Below, piece after piece: positions 54,394-63,612 of a stretch of 64,000 bases of DNA. The notes under the pieces are model-generated. The model was not told the DNA's origin. It saw only the letters and a program-made list of their open reading frames with translations, and ran no database searches. Positions within the stretch are counted from its first letter, which is position 1; the number at the start of each line of letters is the position of its first letter. Source of the DNA: Marinifilum fragile JCM 15579 (GTDB taxonomy: Bacteria; Bacteroidota; Bacteroidia; Bacteroidales; Marinifilaceae); contig NZ_BAZX01000020.1 in NCBI RefSeq assembly GCF_001310955.1, positions 1 to 64,000 of the forward strand, written 5' to 3'. A program made the translations under genes and the position numbers.

Positions 54394-54684
54394 TTATCTC
54401 ACCACAATATCATCAATAATATTGGCTTGTACTTCACGGTTTAAAGCCTTCACCAATCCATCACGAATAATCATGAGTTCGTTTCGGATTACCGATGAGC
54501 GAACTGCAACAAACAATCTTCGGTTGCGAATGTAGATATCAGTAGTTGCATTGGCTACTGTTTTGCCAATTACTTTTTCCCACGAGTTCACCAACTCATA
54601 TTCTTTCAGTTTCACGTCAAGTTTCGATTCTTTCAGAACTTCCTTGATCAATTCATCTATTTTTTGAGTGTTGCTTCTTCTCAT
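54394..54684 (-). CDS. DUF721 protein (DciA-like)
   Basis: This 96-aa protein matches the DUF721/DciA family, which in many bacteria helps load the replicative helicase. It has VNSWEKVIGKTVANATTDIY near 27-47 and a conserved RNELMIIRD stretch near 64. It overlaps recF by 4 bp (ATGA type), so the two replication and repair genes are translationally coupled. Confidence 0.85.
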   Translation of the reverse strand: MRRSNTQKIDELIKEVLKESKLDVKLKEYELVNSWEKVIGKTVANATTDIYIRNRRLFVAVRSSVIRNELMIIRDGLVKALNREVQANIIDDIVVR

Positions 54685-55790
54685 GATTCCGAATTAATAA
54701 TGGCACCGTTAGCGATAGTAAAAAGTTGATATTCCAAAGCTGATCCTGATAAGATATCATCCAAATGATCACGATTGGTATCAGAAATAAAAATCTGACC
54801 AAATCGTTCTTCTGAAACCAAACGAACAATTTGCTCAACGCGATTCGAATCTAATTTGTCAAAAATATCATCTAGCAAAAGAATAGGCGTAAAACTCGCA
54901 ATTTGTTTTATGAATTCAAACTGAGCCAGTTTTAGCGCAATTAGATAAGTCTTCTTTTGTCCCTGAGAACCCATTTTTTTAATTGGATATTTTCCCAGAT
55001 TCAGAATCAAATCATCCTTGTGAATTCCTACGGTTGTGTATTGCATTACCTGATCTTTCCAGCGTGCATTGTCTAACAATTCACGCATTCCGTGTTCGTG
55101 CAGTTGCGATTTATACTCAAGGCTAACAATTTCGTTTCCCTGAGATATAACAGAATAGTATTCCTGGAAGACAGGCATTAGTTTGTGCAGAAAATCTTTT
55201 CTTTTCTTATAAATGTCCGCACTTAAATGTACCAATTGTTCATCCCAAATGCTTAAGGTATCTTCATCGTATTTGGTTCCGGCAGCAAAATCTTTTAGTA
55301 ATTTATTGCGTTGCAGAATTACACGATTGTAACGAATCAAATCATCAAGATACTTTCTGTCGTACTGCGATATTACACTATCCATGTACTTTCTGCGTTC
55401 CTCGCTGCCATCGGTAATTAGTCGGCCATCGGCAGGAGAGACCATAACAATAGGAAGTAATCCAATATGCTCAGATAATTTTTTGTATTCTTTTTTGTTT
55501 CGCTTGAAATTCTTCTTTTGGCCACGTTTTACACCACAATAAACTACTTCTTCCAATTCCTTACGTTGATATTTTCCTTCTAAAACCATGAACTGTGCAT
55601 CATGATTGATGTTGTACTGATCAGTAGATGAAAAGTAACTTTTACAAAAGCTTAAGTAGTAAACTGCATCGAGAAGATTGGTTTTTCCCATTCCATTATT
55701 GCCTATAAAACAATTGATTTTTGGAGAAAAATTTAATTCTAACTCAAGTATGTTCTTGTAGTTAATAAGAGATAGCTTTTCAAGATGCAT
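54681..55790 (-). CDS. recF: DNA replication and repair protein RecF
   Basis: RecF binds gapped DNA and helps RecA load. ATG 55790 (MHLEKLSLINYKNI) is the canonical start; the frame extends nine codons upstream. The 369-aa protein carries Walker A GNNGMGKTN near residue 31, the signature motif GSQGQKKT near 282 and Walker B ILLLDDIFDKLD near 315. The next gene, DciA-like, overlaps it. dnaN lies about 40 kb away. Confidence 0.96.
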   Translation of the reverse strand: MHLEKLSLINYKNILELELNFSPKINCFIGNNGMGKTNLLDAVYYLSFCKSYFSSTDQYNINHDAQFMVLEGKYQRKELEEVVYCGVKRGQKKNFKRNKKEYKKLSEHIGLLPIVMVSPADGRLITDGSEERRKYMDSVISQYDRKYLDDLIRYNRVILQRNKLLKDFAAGTKYDEDTLSIWDEQLVHLSADIYKKRKDFLHKLMPVFQEYYSVISQGNEIVSLEYKSQLHEHGMRELLDNARWKDQVMQYTTVGIHKDDLILNLGKYPIKKMGSQGQKKTYLIALKLAQFEFIKQIASFTPILLLDDIFDKLDSNRVEQIVRLVSEERFGQIFISDTNRDHLDDILSGSALEYQLFTIANGAIINSES

Positions 55791-55966
55791 GTGCAAAACT
55801 TTAAGGTAATGCTGCAAAATTAAGAAATAAAATCAATTCAAATTAGGGAAAGCTTGGCAATAATTAAGTTCTAATTTATTCTCATTTTTTATATTAATCA
55901 TGCTTAATATTTGGCAAAAAAAATTACATTTGCGTTAGAAAAAATAAACCTATTAATTATTTGAGT

Positions 55967-56659
55967 ATGTCGAAGAACAAAAACAATCCGGAAACTGCGG
56001 ATAATTTCGAGAATCTAGAAGATGCGTTAAGTAAGACTGAACAATATATAGAGAAGAACCAAAAGAAATTGACTAGTATTGCTTTTGCTGTTATTGTGGT
56101 GGCTGTGGCAATTTTTGCTTATCAAAAGTATTACAAAACTCCTCTTGAAGAAAAGGCTCAGAAGCAATTGTTTCAGGCTCAAAGATATTTCGAACAAGAT
56201 TCATTTAAATTGGCTTTAAATGGTGACGAAAACTATCCTGGATTTTTGGAAATTGTTGACGAATTTGGTTCAACTGCAGCAGGTAATCTTTCTAAGTACT
56301 ATGCTGGTATTTCATACTTAAGAATTGGTGAGTATCAAAATGCGATTGATAAGCTAACTTCTTTTAGTTCAGAAGATTTTCTTTTAAGTTCTTTAGCTAA
56401 GGCTGCTGCTGGTGATGCTTATATGGAATTAGGAGAAAATGTTAAAGCTGCTTCGAACTATATGGATGCAAGCACAATTAACGCAAATGATTTTACAACT
56501 CCTATTTACTTACAAAAAGCTGGCTTGGCTTACGAAATGATGGGAGAATACAAAAAAGCATTGGCTGCTTACGAAAAAATTGAAAAAGATTTTTCTAAAT
56601 CAGCAGAAGCTCGTGATATCGAAAAGTATATTACAAGAGCGAAAGCAATGATGAAGTAA
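55967..56659 (+). CDS. Membrane-anchored TPR protein
   Basis: ATG 55967 is preferred over TTG 55961. The 230-aa protein has a hydrophilic N-terminus, one membrane helix (about residue 38-55, SIAFAVIVVAVAIFAYQ) and TPR-like repeats (YAGISYLRIGEYQNAIDKL near 110 and AGLAYEMMGEYKKALAAYEK near 185). The topology is like that of YfgM/TPR_21 proteins, with TPRs outside the membrane. It is divergent from recF. Confidence 0.82.
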   Translation: MSKNKNNPETADNFENLEDALSKTEQYIEKNQKKLTSIAFAVIVVAVAIFAYQKYYKTPLEEKAQKQLFQAQRYFEQDSFKLALNGDENYPGFLEIVDEFGSTAAGNLSKYYAGISYLRIGEYQNAIDKLTSFSSEDFLLSSLAKAAAGDAYMELGENVKAASNYMDASTINANDFTTPIYLQKAGLAYEMMGEYKKALAAYEKIEKDFSKSAEARDIEKYITRAKAMMK

Positions 56660-56679
56660 TCATCTTTATAAGATATTTA

Positions 56680-56709
56680 AAAACGGAAATCTTAATTGGT
56701 TTCCGTTTT
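56680..56709. terminator. Terminator between the TPR gene and the lipid kinase gene
   Basis: AAAACGGAAA and TTTCCGTTTT, then a T-run. It sits between two convergent genes. Confidence 0.85.
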
Positions 56710-56716
56710 TTTTGTG

Positions 56717-57583
56717 TCAACAAATTACGCGCAGAGCCTTCTCTTCAATGGTTACGGTAAATTTTGTTCCTACTGTTGCAGGTTCTCCATCTAAGTGGGC
56801 AAAATCATTCTCCTGGGTGATATCAAAAGCTTTGCCTTTTATTCGGTAATACAGCGAGTGACTTTCTACGGTTCCTGTTAGGATTTTATAGGCAAACAAA
56901 GGAATTTGTATGAAGGATGGCTTTTTAACCAATACCAGATCTATAATTCCATCTGAAACATCTGCGCCCGGGGCAATGTAGGCATTATTACCAAACTGAC
57001 TTGCATTGGCAAAACACAGCATAAAGCCATTTAATAAATGCTCCTTTTGTTTGGTGTGTACAATGAAGTTTTGGTTTTTACTTCGATTAAAGCAGCGTAA
57101 ACAGGCTATAATATATGAGAAAAGTCCTCTGGCTTCCATTTTTTGGAACATTCGGCTGACTTGAGCATCGAAACCTATGCCTACAACACAAAAAGAATAC
57201 ATGTTGTTTATTCTTATAGTATCCATTTGCAGGGTTTGCATTTTATTAATGAGTTTCACAGCTCCTTTAACAGATAAGGGAATTTTAAGATGCCTGGCCA
57301 GACCATTTCCTGATCCTGACGGAATGATTCCCATAGGGATGTTAGAATGAACCAAAACCCTTGCCGTTTCATTTACCGTGCCATCTCCACCAACAGCAAT
57401 AATTGCTTTGTATTTTTCCTCTAATGCTTGTTTTGCCATCTCCGAAATGTGTCCTGGATATTCCGAATATTTAAAATAAGGTTTAAAAATATCAGTATCC
57501 AGATATCGAATAATCTTCTGATGGATATTTATTCCTGATTTTTTGCCTGCAATTGGATTGATAATAAAAAGAATTTTCTCCAT
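56717..57583 (-). CDS. Diacylglycerol kinase family lipid kinase (YegS-like)
   Basis: This 288-aa protein has the DAGK catalytic domain signature. It begins KILFIINPIAGKKSG and has AVGGDGTVNETAR near residue 61 and IPSGSGNGLARHL near 85, all as in YegS-like lipid kinases. Its substrate is uncertain. It is monocistronic in a 409-bp gap that holds the tRNA promoter downstream. Confidence 0.9.
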   Translation of the reverse strand: MEKILFIINPIAGKKSGINIHQKIIRYLDTDIFKPYFKYSEYPGHISEMAKQALEEKYKAIIAVGGDGTVNETARVLVHSNIPMGIIPSGSGNGLARHLKIPLSVKGAVKLINKMQTLQMDTIRINNMYSFCVVGIGFDAQVSRMFQKMEARGLFSYIIACLRCFNRSKNQNFIVHTKQKEHLLNGFMLCFANASQFGNNAYIAPGADVSDGIIDLVLVKKPSFIQIPLFAYKILTGTVESHSLYYRIKGKAFDITQENDFAHLDGEPATVGTKFTVTIEEKALRVIC

Positions 57584-57910
57584 GATATTACTAATATTTC
57601 GAAAATGTAATTTAAAATCAATTTCAAGATTGTCTTAAAAAACGATTCCTAAGTACATCATCGAATATAATCAATAAAAGAACGCTAAAGGTTCCAAAGC
57701 TTAGCATTCAATACTTTAGAATATTACTTGTTTAAAGAAAACGTTAAAAATAGTATTGTAAATTGCTGATATTGTGCGATTAAGGTGTTGTGTGGATCGT
57801 GTAATATTCACATGAAAAAAGTATTGAAAAAAAATGACAAAAATATTCGCTAGGAAATCAAACACTTACATAAAAAACTTAATTTTTTTTCAAAAAAAAG
57901 CTTGGTAGCC

Positions 57911-57941
57911 CTTGTATATTCTACCAAAGCCCCTATATTTG
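57911..57941 (+). promoter_or_regulatory. Promoter of the tRNA cluster, overlapping a hairpin
   Basis: TTG (57912-57914), 19 nt, TATATTTG (57934-57941), 52 nt before the first tRNA. An imperfect inverted repeat, GCTTGGTAG (57900-57908) and CTACCAAAGC (57921-57930), spans most of the spacer and could be an operator or a coincidence. Confidence 0.6.
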
Positions 57942-57992
57942 CAACCGCAATCGAGAAACAAACAACAGTTCTTTTACATACCGATTGCTTTT

Positions 57993-58075
57993 GGGGAGAT
58001 ACCAAAGTGGCCAACTGGGGCGGACTGTAACTCCGCTGACTTTCGTCTTCGTAGGTTCGAATCCTGCTCTCCCCA
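57993..58075 (+). tRNA. tRNA-Tyr (anticodon GTA), copy 1
   Basis: An 83-nt tRNA with acceptor GGGGAGA/TCTCCCC, anticodon stem CGGA/TCCG around CTGTAAC (GTA), a long variable arm and T-arm GTTCGAATC. Discriminator A, CCA not encoded. Confidence 0.95.
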
Positions 58076-58116
58076 CAAAACGGATTGAAAACGTTCAATT
58101 TGTGAAAAACATTCTT

Positions 58117-58189
58117 GCGGGAATAGCTCAGTTGATAGAGCATCAGCCTTCCAAGCTGAGGGTCGCGGGTTTGAGTCCCGTTTCCCGCT
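58117..58189 (+). tRNA. tRNA-Gly (anticodon TCC), copy 1
   Basis: A 73-nt tRNA with acceptor GCGGGAA/TTCCCGC, D-arm GCTCAGTTGATAGAGC, anticodon stem CAGC/GCTG around CTTCCAA (TCC) and T-arm GCGGGTTTGAGTCCCGT. Confidence 0.95.
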
Positions 58190-58209
58190 CAAACGTACTG
58201 AAAAATATT

Positions 58210-58292
58210 GGGGAGATACCAAAGTGGCCAACTGGGGCGGACTGTAACTCCGCTGACTTTCGTCTTCGTAGGTTCGAATCCTGCTCTCCCCA
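58210..58292 (+). tRNA. tRNA-Tyr (anticodon GTA), copy 2
   Basis: It is identical to the first copy. The spacer after it also matches the first spacer with a few changes, so the Tyr-Gly unit of about 217 bp was duplicated in tandem. Confidence 0.95.
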
Positions 58293-58334
58293 CAAAACAG
58301 ATTGAAAACGTTCAATCTTTGAAAAATAATTCTT

Positions 58335-58407
58335 GCGGGAATAGCTCAGTTGATAGAGCATCAGCCTTCCAAGCTGAGGGTCGCGGGTTTGAGTCCCGTT
58401 TCCCGCT
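58335..58407 (+). tRNA. tRNA-Gly (anticodon TCC), copy 2
   Basis: It is identical to the first tRNA-Gly copy and lies in the second half of the duplicated unit. Confidence 0.95.
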
Positions 58408-58416
58408 CAAAATTTT

Positions 58417-58501
58417 GGAGAGATGGCAGAGTGGTCGAATGCGGTGGTCTTGAAAACCATTGTACGGCAACGTACCGGGGGTTCGAATCCCTCTCTCTCC
58501 G
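58417..58501 (+). tRNA. tRNA-Ser (anticodon TGA)
   Basis: An 85-nt type II tRNA with acceptor GGAGAGA/TCTCTCC, anticodon loop CTTGAAA (TGA), a long variable arm (TGTACGGCAACGTACC region) and T-arm GGTTCGAATCC. It ends the cluster, followed by a terminator. Confidence 0.95.
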
Positions 58502-58507
58502 CCTTCG

Positions 58508-58543
58508 CCCGCCATAGCAATTTTTTGCGATGGCGGGTTTTTT
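58508..58543 (+). terminator. Terminator of the tRNA cluster
   Basis: CCCGCCAT and ATGGCGGG with a 14-nt loop, then TTTTTT. Confidence 0.9.
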
Positions 58544-58743
58544 GTTTTTATAAACTTGAGCTATATTATTGGATTTATTAGATTTGGCTACGGCGGATGA
58601 AATCCGCTTCTTTAAGATAAAGCTCATTGTTTCCCTAAGTTTTCCCGTAGGTTTTTCAATAATTATAGACCTATTATTTTAAAATCCTCACTTTTGATAA
58701 TTTAAATAGATGCAGTAAATTAATGATCAATTAATTTACAATT

Positions 58744-58980
58744 ATGTATTACGTCTATATTTTGCATTGTTCAAACGATAAACTTTATACAGGCTGCACT
58801 TCTAATTTGAAGGAACGTCTGGAATGACATCAAAATGGTTATGTTCCTGCAACAAAGAATATTCGTCCTGTAAAATTGATAAGCTATATTACGTTTTCAG
58901 ATAAATACAAGGCTTTTGAATTTGAGAAATATTTAAAATCAGGATCTGGAAGAGCTTTTGTAAAAAGGCACTTGGTATAA
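58744..58980 (+). pseudogene. GIY-YIG nuclease family protein interrupted by an in-frame TGA
   Basis: The frame ATG 58744 to TAA 58980 encodes a 78-aa GIY-YIG domain (MYYVYILHCSNDKLYTGCTS, then HQNGYVPATKNIRPVKLI and KAFEFEKYLKSGSG) of the UvrC-like small type. Codon 28 (58825-58827) is TGA, where family members normally have Arg, consistent with a CGA-to-TGA change. Both halves are otherwise intact. The other stops in the window include normal TGA codons, so recoding is unlikely. Confidence 0.75.
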
Positions 58981-59428
58981 ATTTTAAAACTTCCGTTCTA
59001 AACTGTCAATTCACCAATAATCCCTCTGCTACGTAGTTTTAGTATACTCTATATTAAATATACTTACCTGTTGTACCACTTTGATTATACAGTTATCACT
59101 TGGTATAATGCAAATCTTCCATTTGTATTTAAAGGTTCTCATTGAGCTAAACTAAATTTTATAGCTGAAACCGTACATTAATTTGTCCGATATCGAACAT
59201 GAAAATAAATTCATTGGAATGTTAGTTGTTGAAATAGTGTTGTTTGTAATTTTTGGCACTATCTCTGATTGTATCGTGGAGAATGTCTAAAAAGGGTGTT
59301 CGTATTTACTAACTGACTACGCGTTTTAATACAAATATCGAAACAAGATTGGGGTAAATAACGAGTAGATGTGATGATTGATTTGATGTAGTCTAATTTT
59401 TAAACCCACTAACAAATTAAAAAGTATT
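58981..59428 (+). other. 448-bp gap before the TonB receptor
   Basis: I see no ORF, tRNA or clear promoter in this AT-rich stretch. A regulatory region for the receptor is likely to lie in it. Confidence 0.4.
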
Positions 59429-61855
59429 ATGAGAGAAAAACTACTAATAGTTGTTTTGTTGTTGTTGAGCTTTACAGTTTTTGCAGAAACTGAAATCACA
59501 ACTGCAGTAAAAAGCGGTTCATTAACGGGTGTAATATTAGATCAGAAAACTAAAGAACCACTGCCATATGTAAATGTAGTGATACGTGATGCCAATGAAA
59601 AAATTCTTACCGGAGGGATTACTGATATTGAGGGAAAGTTCATTATTAAGAAAATCCCTGAAGGGAAAAATGTGGTTGAAATACAATTTATGGGATACAA
59701 ACCCTACAAAAGGCAATTGGATTTTTCTAAAACAAAGGTGCACAAATTGGGTACTGTTCATTTGGAAGAGGATACGGAAATGTTAGGAGAGGTAACGGTT
59801 AGAGCTGAATTGTCTACCATTACTCAGAAAATCGACCGTAAGGTGGTAAACGTTGGGAAAGACCTTACCGCTGCTGGAGCAACTGCTTCAGAGGTGTTGG
59901 ATAATGTACAATCGGTAAGTGTGAATAGTCAGACTGGAGCTGTTAGCCTAAGAGGTAACGAAAATGTTAGAATCTTGGTTGATGGCAAGCCTACTAATAT
60001 TAGTCCTGCACAGTTGTTGCAACAGATTCCTTCAACATCCATTAAAAGTATCGAGTTAATTACCAATCCATCGGCAAAGTACAATCCTGAAGGGATGAGT
60101 GGAATTATTAATATCGTTCTGAATAAGAATGCCAATATTGGTTTTAATGCCAATGTAAATATGGGTGTAACACGTGGAAAAAACACACGTGCCAATGGTT
60201 CGTTCGATATGAATTACAAGCAAGGAAAAATGAACTTTTTCCTAAACTATGGAGCAAATGGAGGTAAAAGAAATAACTATGGAGACGTTTTAAGAAGCTC
60301 GTTGGATGAGAATGGACAGACAATCTTAGCAGATGATCTTCTGCAGAAATTTGAATTTGATAGCGAAAACTATTCTCATTTATTAAAGGTAGGTGCCGAT
60401 ATTTATTTGAATGAAAAGAATACACTTTCTTTTTATACGACTCAAAACTTTCGTGATGGTGATTTTGATGGAACAACCAAGATTTTTAGAGGCAATAGTT
60501 TGGACTTCCACAATCTGATGAAATCGAAAACCGATAATTCAACTGGAACCTATAACGTTAATTATAAGATCGATTTTGAGAAAGAAGGGCACAACCTGGA
60601 GTTTGAAGCTACCTATAGTGAGAGTGATGATCCTGAAGATGCAACTTATAGAGAATTACTAAATCCTGATGATCGTAATTCAAATTACTCCGATAATATT
60701 GAAAATGAATACACCAATACGCTTCTGAATTTGGATTACACAAATCCTTTATCAGAAAATACAAAGCTGGAAATGGGATTGGAGTTAAGACTGAATGATA
60801 CGGAAAATTCACGTGTAACCGACCAATATGATTTTACCAATACTAAAGTTGATAATTCGGCATTTAGCTACGACAGAAGTATCTACTCGGGATATGTGAA
60901 TTTAAATCACAAGATCGATAAATTTTCGATGCAAGTTGGTGCCAGATTGGAGCAATATGAAGTAGATGGAGATTTTATGAAAGGTGACGAAAAAGCAAAA
61001 TATACCGATAGTAGATTTACGGTTTATCCTTCGGTATTCTTTACCTATAATTCTAACGAAAAAAATCAATTTCAGTTGAGCTACAGTCGAAGAGTTGATC
61101 GACCTTCAATAAGACAGGTAAACCCAATTCGAGAGTGGAGTACACCATTGATTAGCTCTTTTGGGAATCCAGAATTGGATCCTCAGTTTACCAACTCGTT
61201 CGAGTTCAATTACACAAAGGGATTAAAGAAAGGATCGACTACCATAGGAGTATTCTACCGAAGAGTAAGTGGAAATATCTCTAGGGTATTGAATAAAGAT
61301 CCGCAAGATATTGAAAAGGTAGAAATGTCGTACTATAACACCAATGACAACGATCGTTATGGTGTTGAGCTATCGGCAAATTACAGATTCTTCAAGTGGT
61401 GGTCGATGAATGCAAGTTCCGATTTGTATATCCAGAAAGAAACAGGTGTTTCGAATGGTGAGAATTTAGAGATTACCAACAATTCATTCAATGTGCGTGT
61501 TGCAAATAGTTTTACTGCAACCAAAAAGTTGAGATTCCAGTTGTTTGCCATGTATCGTGGTGGCGGAAAAGACTTGCAGTTCGAAGTTGATCCGATGTGG
61601 ATGATTAATACAGGTGCAAGCTACAGCGTAATGAAAGGGAAAGGTACCATTACCTTTAGAGTGAATGACATTTTCGAAGGAATGAAGTTTAAGTTCGATT
61701 CGGAGGTTCCATACAGACAGAATGGTGAATTCCATTGGGAAAGCAGAACCGCTTACTTAGGATTCTCTTATCGATTTGGTAGTGGTAAAAACAAAGCCAA
61801 ACAACGCAAGCGCAGAGATAATCGTGAAACGCAAGGTGGCGGTGGATTCATGTAA
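59429..61855 (+). CDS. TonB-dependent receptor with outer-membrane beta-barrel (OMP_b-brl_3 type)
   Basis: This 808-aa protein has a signal peptide (cleavage after TVFA, about residue 19), a carboxypeptidase regulatory-like domain (about 32-115, TGVILDQKTKEPLPYVNVVI), a plug domain (about 125-235, SVNSQTGAVSLRGNENVRIL) and a large barrel (about 380-790) that ends YLGFSYRFG, followed by a basic and glycine-rich tail. No STN domain is present, so it is not controlled by a FecR partner. The family takes up siderophores, sugars or peptides; the ligand is unknown. It ends in a terminator. Confidence 0.9.
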   Translation: MREKLLIVVLLLLSFTVFAETEITTAVKSGSLTGVILDQKTKEPLPYVNVVIRDANEKILTGGITDIEGKFIIKKIPEGKNVVEIQFMGYKPYKRQLDFSKTKVHKLGTVHLEEDTEMLGEVTVRAELSTITQKIDRKVVNVGKDLTAAGATASEVLDNVQSVSVNSQTGAVSLRGNENVRILVDGKPTNISPAQLLQQIPSTSIKSIELITNPSAKYNPEGMSGIINIVLNKNANIGFNANVNMGVTRGKNTRANGSFDMNYKQGKMNFFLNYGANGGKRNNYGDVLRSSLDENGQTILADDLLQKFEFDSENYSHLLKVGADIYLNEKNTLSFYTTQNFRDGDFDGTTKIFRGNSLDFHNLMKSKTDNSTGTYNVNYKIDFEKEGHNLEFEATYSESDDPEDATYRELLNPDDRNSNYSDNIENEYTNTLLNLDYTNPLSENTKLEMGLELRLNDTENSRVTDQYDFTNTKVDNSAFSYDRSIYSGYVNLNHKIDKFSMQVGARLEQYEVDGDFMKGDEKAKYTDSRFTVYPSVFFTYNSNEKNQFQLSYSRRVDRPSIRQVNPIREWSTPLISSFGNPELDPQFTNSFEFNYTKGLKKGSTTIGVFYRRVSGNISRVLNKDPQDIEKVEMSYYNTNDNDRYGVELSANYRFFKWWSMNASSDLYIQKETGVSNGENLEITNNSFNVRVANSFTATKKLRFQLFAMYRGGGKDLQFEVDPMWMINTGASYSVMKGKGTITFRVNDIFEGMKFKFDSEVPYRQNGEFHWESRTAYLGFSYRFGSGKNKAKQRKRRDNRETQGGGGFM

Positions 61856-61895
61856 TAGGAATCTTTCAACAACTACATACAATTAGTTTAATTGC

Positions 61896-61932
61896 AATCT
61901 CCCTGTTCAGTAATGAGTAGGGAGATTTTTTT
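61896..61932 (+). terminator. Terminator after the TonB receptor
   Basis: AATCTCCCT and AGGGAGATT around a 14-nt loop, then a T-run. Confidence 0.85.
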
Positions 61933-62110
61933 ATTGTACATCTTCTATCTGTAATTTAAATGTATTGTGTTTTAGCTGATTCTGTTAAGTGTTTAATTTA
62001 GATGGTCATATGCGTCAAAATGATTATATTTATTATTCTGGAGAGATGAAATGGAAGAATGCTTGAGGATCAAACATGAGAGATAATTATTAACCTTTAA
62101 ATAATATATC

Positions 62111-62797
62111 ATGAAAAAACTAGTAGCAGAGTTTATTGGAACCCTTTGGTTGGTATTGGGAGGATGTGGTAGTGCGGTATTGGCAGCAGCTTATCCCGAA
62201 TTGGGAATTGGCTTTGTTGGTGTTGCCATTGCTTTTGGGTTAACAGTACTTACCATGGTTTATGCAATTGGACATATTTCTGGTTGTCATCTAAATCCTG
62301 CAGTATCAATTGGTTTATGGGCAGGAGGTCGATTCGATGGAAAGGAATTAATACCTTATATTATTGCACAGGTGTTGGGGGGAATTGCTGGAGCTGGTAT
62401 TCTGTATATGATTGCAAGTGGAAAGCCAGGATTTGAGCTGGGTGGATTTGCTGCAAACGGGTTTGGAGAACATTCGCCGGGTGGTTATGGAATGCTTTCG
62501 GCATTAGTATGCGAGGTGGTGATGACTTTTATGTTCTTGCTTATCATACTTGGGGCAACGCATTCAAAAGCTCCTGCTGGTTTTGCTGGTATCGCAATAG
62601 GTTTAGGATTAACATTGATTCACTTGATTAGCATACCAGTTACCAATACATCGGTTAATCCGGCCCGAAGCTCTAGCCAGGCATTATTTGTTGGTGATTG
62701 GGCCATGGATCAATTATGGTTGTTTTGGTTGGCACCAATATTAGGGGCTATTCTGGCAGGTTTGGCCTATAAATTTATGTCGCCAGAGAAAGGGTAA
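62111..62797 (+). CDS. aqpZ: Aquaporin Z
   Basis: AqpZ is a water channel in the inner membrane. The 228-aa protein has six helices and the two NPA motifs (HLNPAVSIG at about 60 and SVNPARSS at about 185). The stretch [19 protein letters not shown], with its His in helix 5, is typical of water-selective AqpZ rather than glycerol facilitators. It is followed by a terminator and lies upstream of the DUF1287 gene. Confidence 0.95.
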   Translation: MKKLVAEFIGTLWLVLGGCGSAVLAAAYPELGIGFVGVAIAFGLTVLTMVYAIGHISGCHLNPAVSIGLWAGGRFDGKELIPYIIAQVLGGIAGAGILYMIASGKPGFELGGFAANGFGEHSPGGYGMLSALVCEVVMTFMFLLIILGATHSKAPAGFAGIAIGLGLTLIHLISIPVTNTSVNPARSSSQALFVGDWAMDQLWLFWLAPILGAILAGLAYKFMSPEKG

Positions 62798-62817
62798 TTC
62801 TAAAATATAATATATGT

Positions 62818-62846
62818 AAAAGAGTGTACCTTTGGTGCACTCTTTT
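62818..62846 (+). terminator. Terminator after aqpZ
   Basis: AAAAGAGTG pairs with CACTCTTTT, followed by TT. Confidence 0.8.
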
Positions 62847-62904
62847 TTATATTGGTTTGGAATGGTTGTTGTAAAAGCATTAAGATATTATTAATTGGTA
62901 AATA

Positions 62905-63483
62905 ATGAGAAGATTATTTTTGACATTCATCTGTAGTGTCTTTTTTATTTTTGGACACGCTCAAAGTTTTTATGATCAGTTAGCGATTGCTGCAAAAGAA
63001 CTCACCAGGCAGCATGTGATTTACGATCCATCTTATTTTGCAATTGATTACCCGAATGGTGATGTTCCCGCAGATCGGGGAGTATGCACTGATGTCGTAA
63101 TTCGTGCTTATCGTTTGTTGGGAATCGATTTGCAAAAAGAGGTGCATGAGGATATGAAAGCCAATTTTACACTGTACCCTAAAAATTGGGGACTGAAAAC
63201 TACCGATAAAAACATCGACCACAGAAGAGTGCCGAATTTGATGACTTTTTTCGAACGTAAAGGGATGATCAAAGCTAAAACCAGAAATCCAAAGGATTAT
63301 TTGCCGGGTGATATCGTTTGTTGGGATCTGGGGGGAGGAATAACTCATATTGGAATTGTAATTGATCAGATGTCTCTCGATGGGAAAAGACCATTATTTG
63401 TTCATAACATTGGAGCAGGGCAGGTGGTTGAAGATTTGCTGAATAAGTATACCATTATTGGTCATTATACTTATCAGCAATAA
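62905..63483 (+). CDS. DUF1287 family protein
   Basis: This 192-aa protein has a signal peptide (cleaved near GHAQ, residue 22) and the conserved DRGVCTDVVIRAYRLLGIDL motif near residue 59 with a candidate catalytic Cys, followed by YPGDIV-like LPGDIVCWDL near 130 and ITHIGIVID near 148. The arrangement of a Cys followed by later His residues resembles an NlpC/P60-type hydrolase fold, but this is inference. It is the known DUF1287 (YiiX-like) group, of unknown function. Confidence 0.85.
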   Translation: MRRLFLTFICSVFFIFGHAQSFYDQLAIAAKELTRQHVIYDPSYFAIDYPNGDVPADRGVCTDVVIRAYRLLGIDLQKEVHEDMKANFTLYPKNWGLKTTDKNIDHRRVPNLMTFFERKGMIKAKTRNPKDYLPGDIVCWDLGGGITHIGIVIDQMSLDGKRPLFVHNIGAGQVVEDLLNKYTIIGHYTYQQ

Positions 63484-63612
63484 AAGTTTTCTCCTTTTAG
63501 GATAAACCAAGGCTAAATTCAATTCTAAATTGTTGTCAGATATTGATTTTCGCAATAATCTTCTGTATTTTCAGTAGACTTTAAAATTAGTAAAAACCTT
63601 AATGCACAAATT

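Noticed and set aside
57850..58627. Several ORFs of 67-113 aa on both strands across the tRNA cluster
   Set aside because: All overlap identified tRNA genes and owe their repetition to the duplicated tRNAs.
763..58980. Recoded stop codons as the explanation for the broken VOC and GIY-YIG genes
   Set aside because: TAG and TGA both end other genes normally (for example TAG for purB and TGA for recF and the protein ending at 47972).
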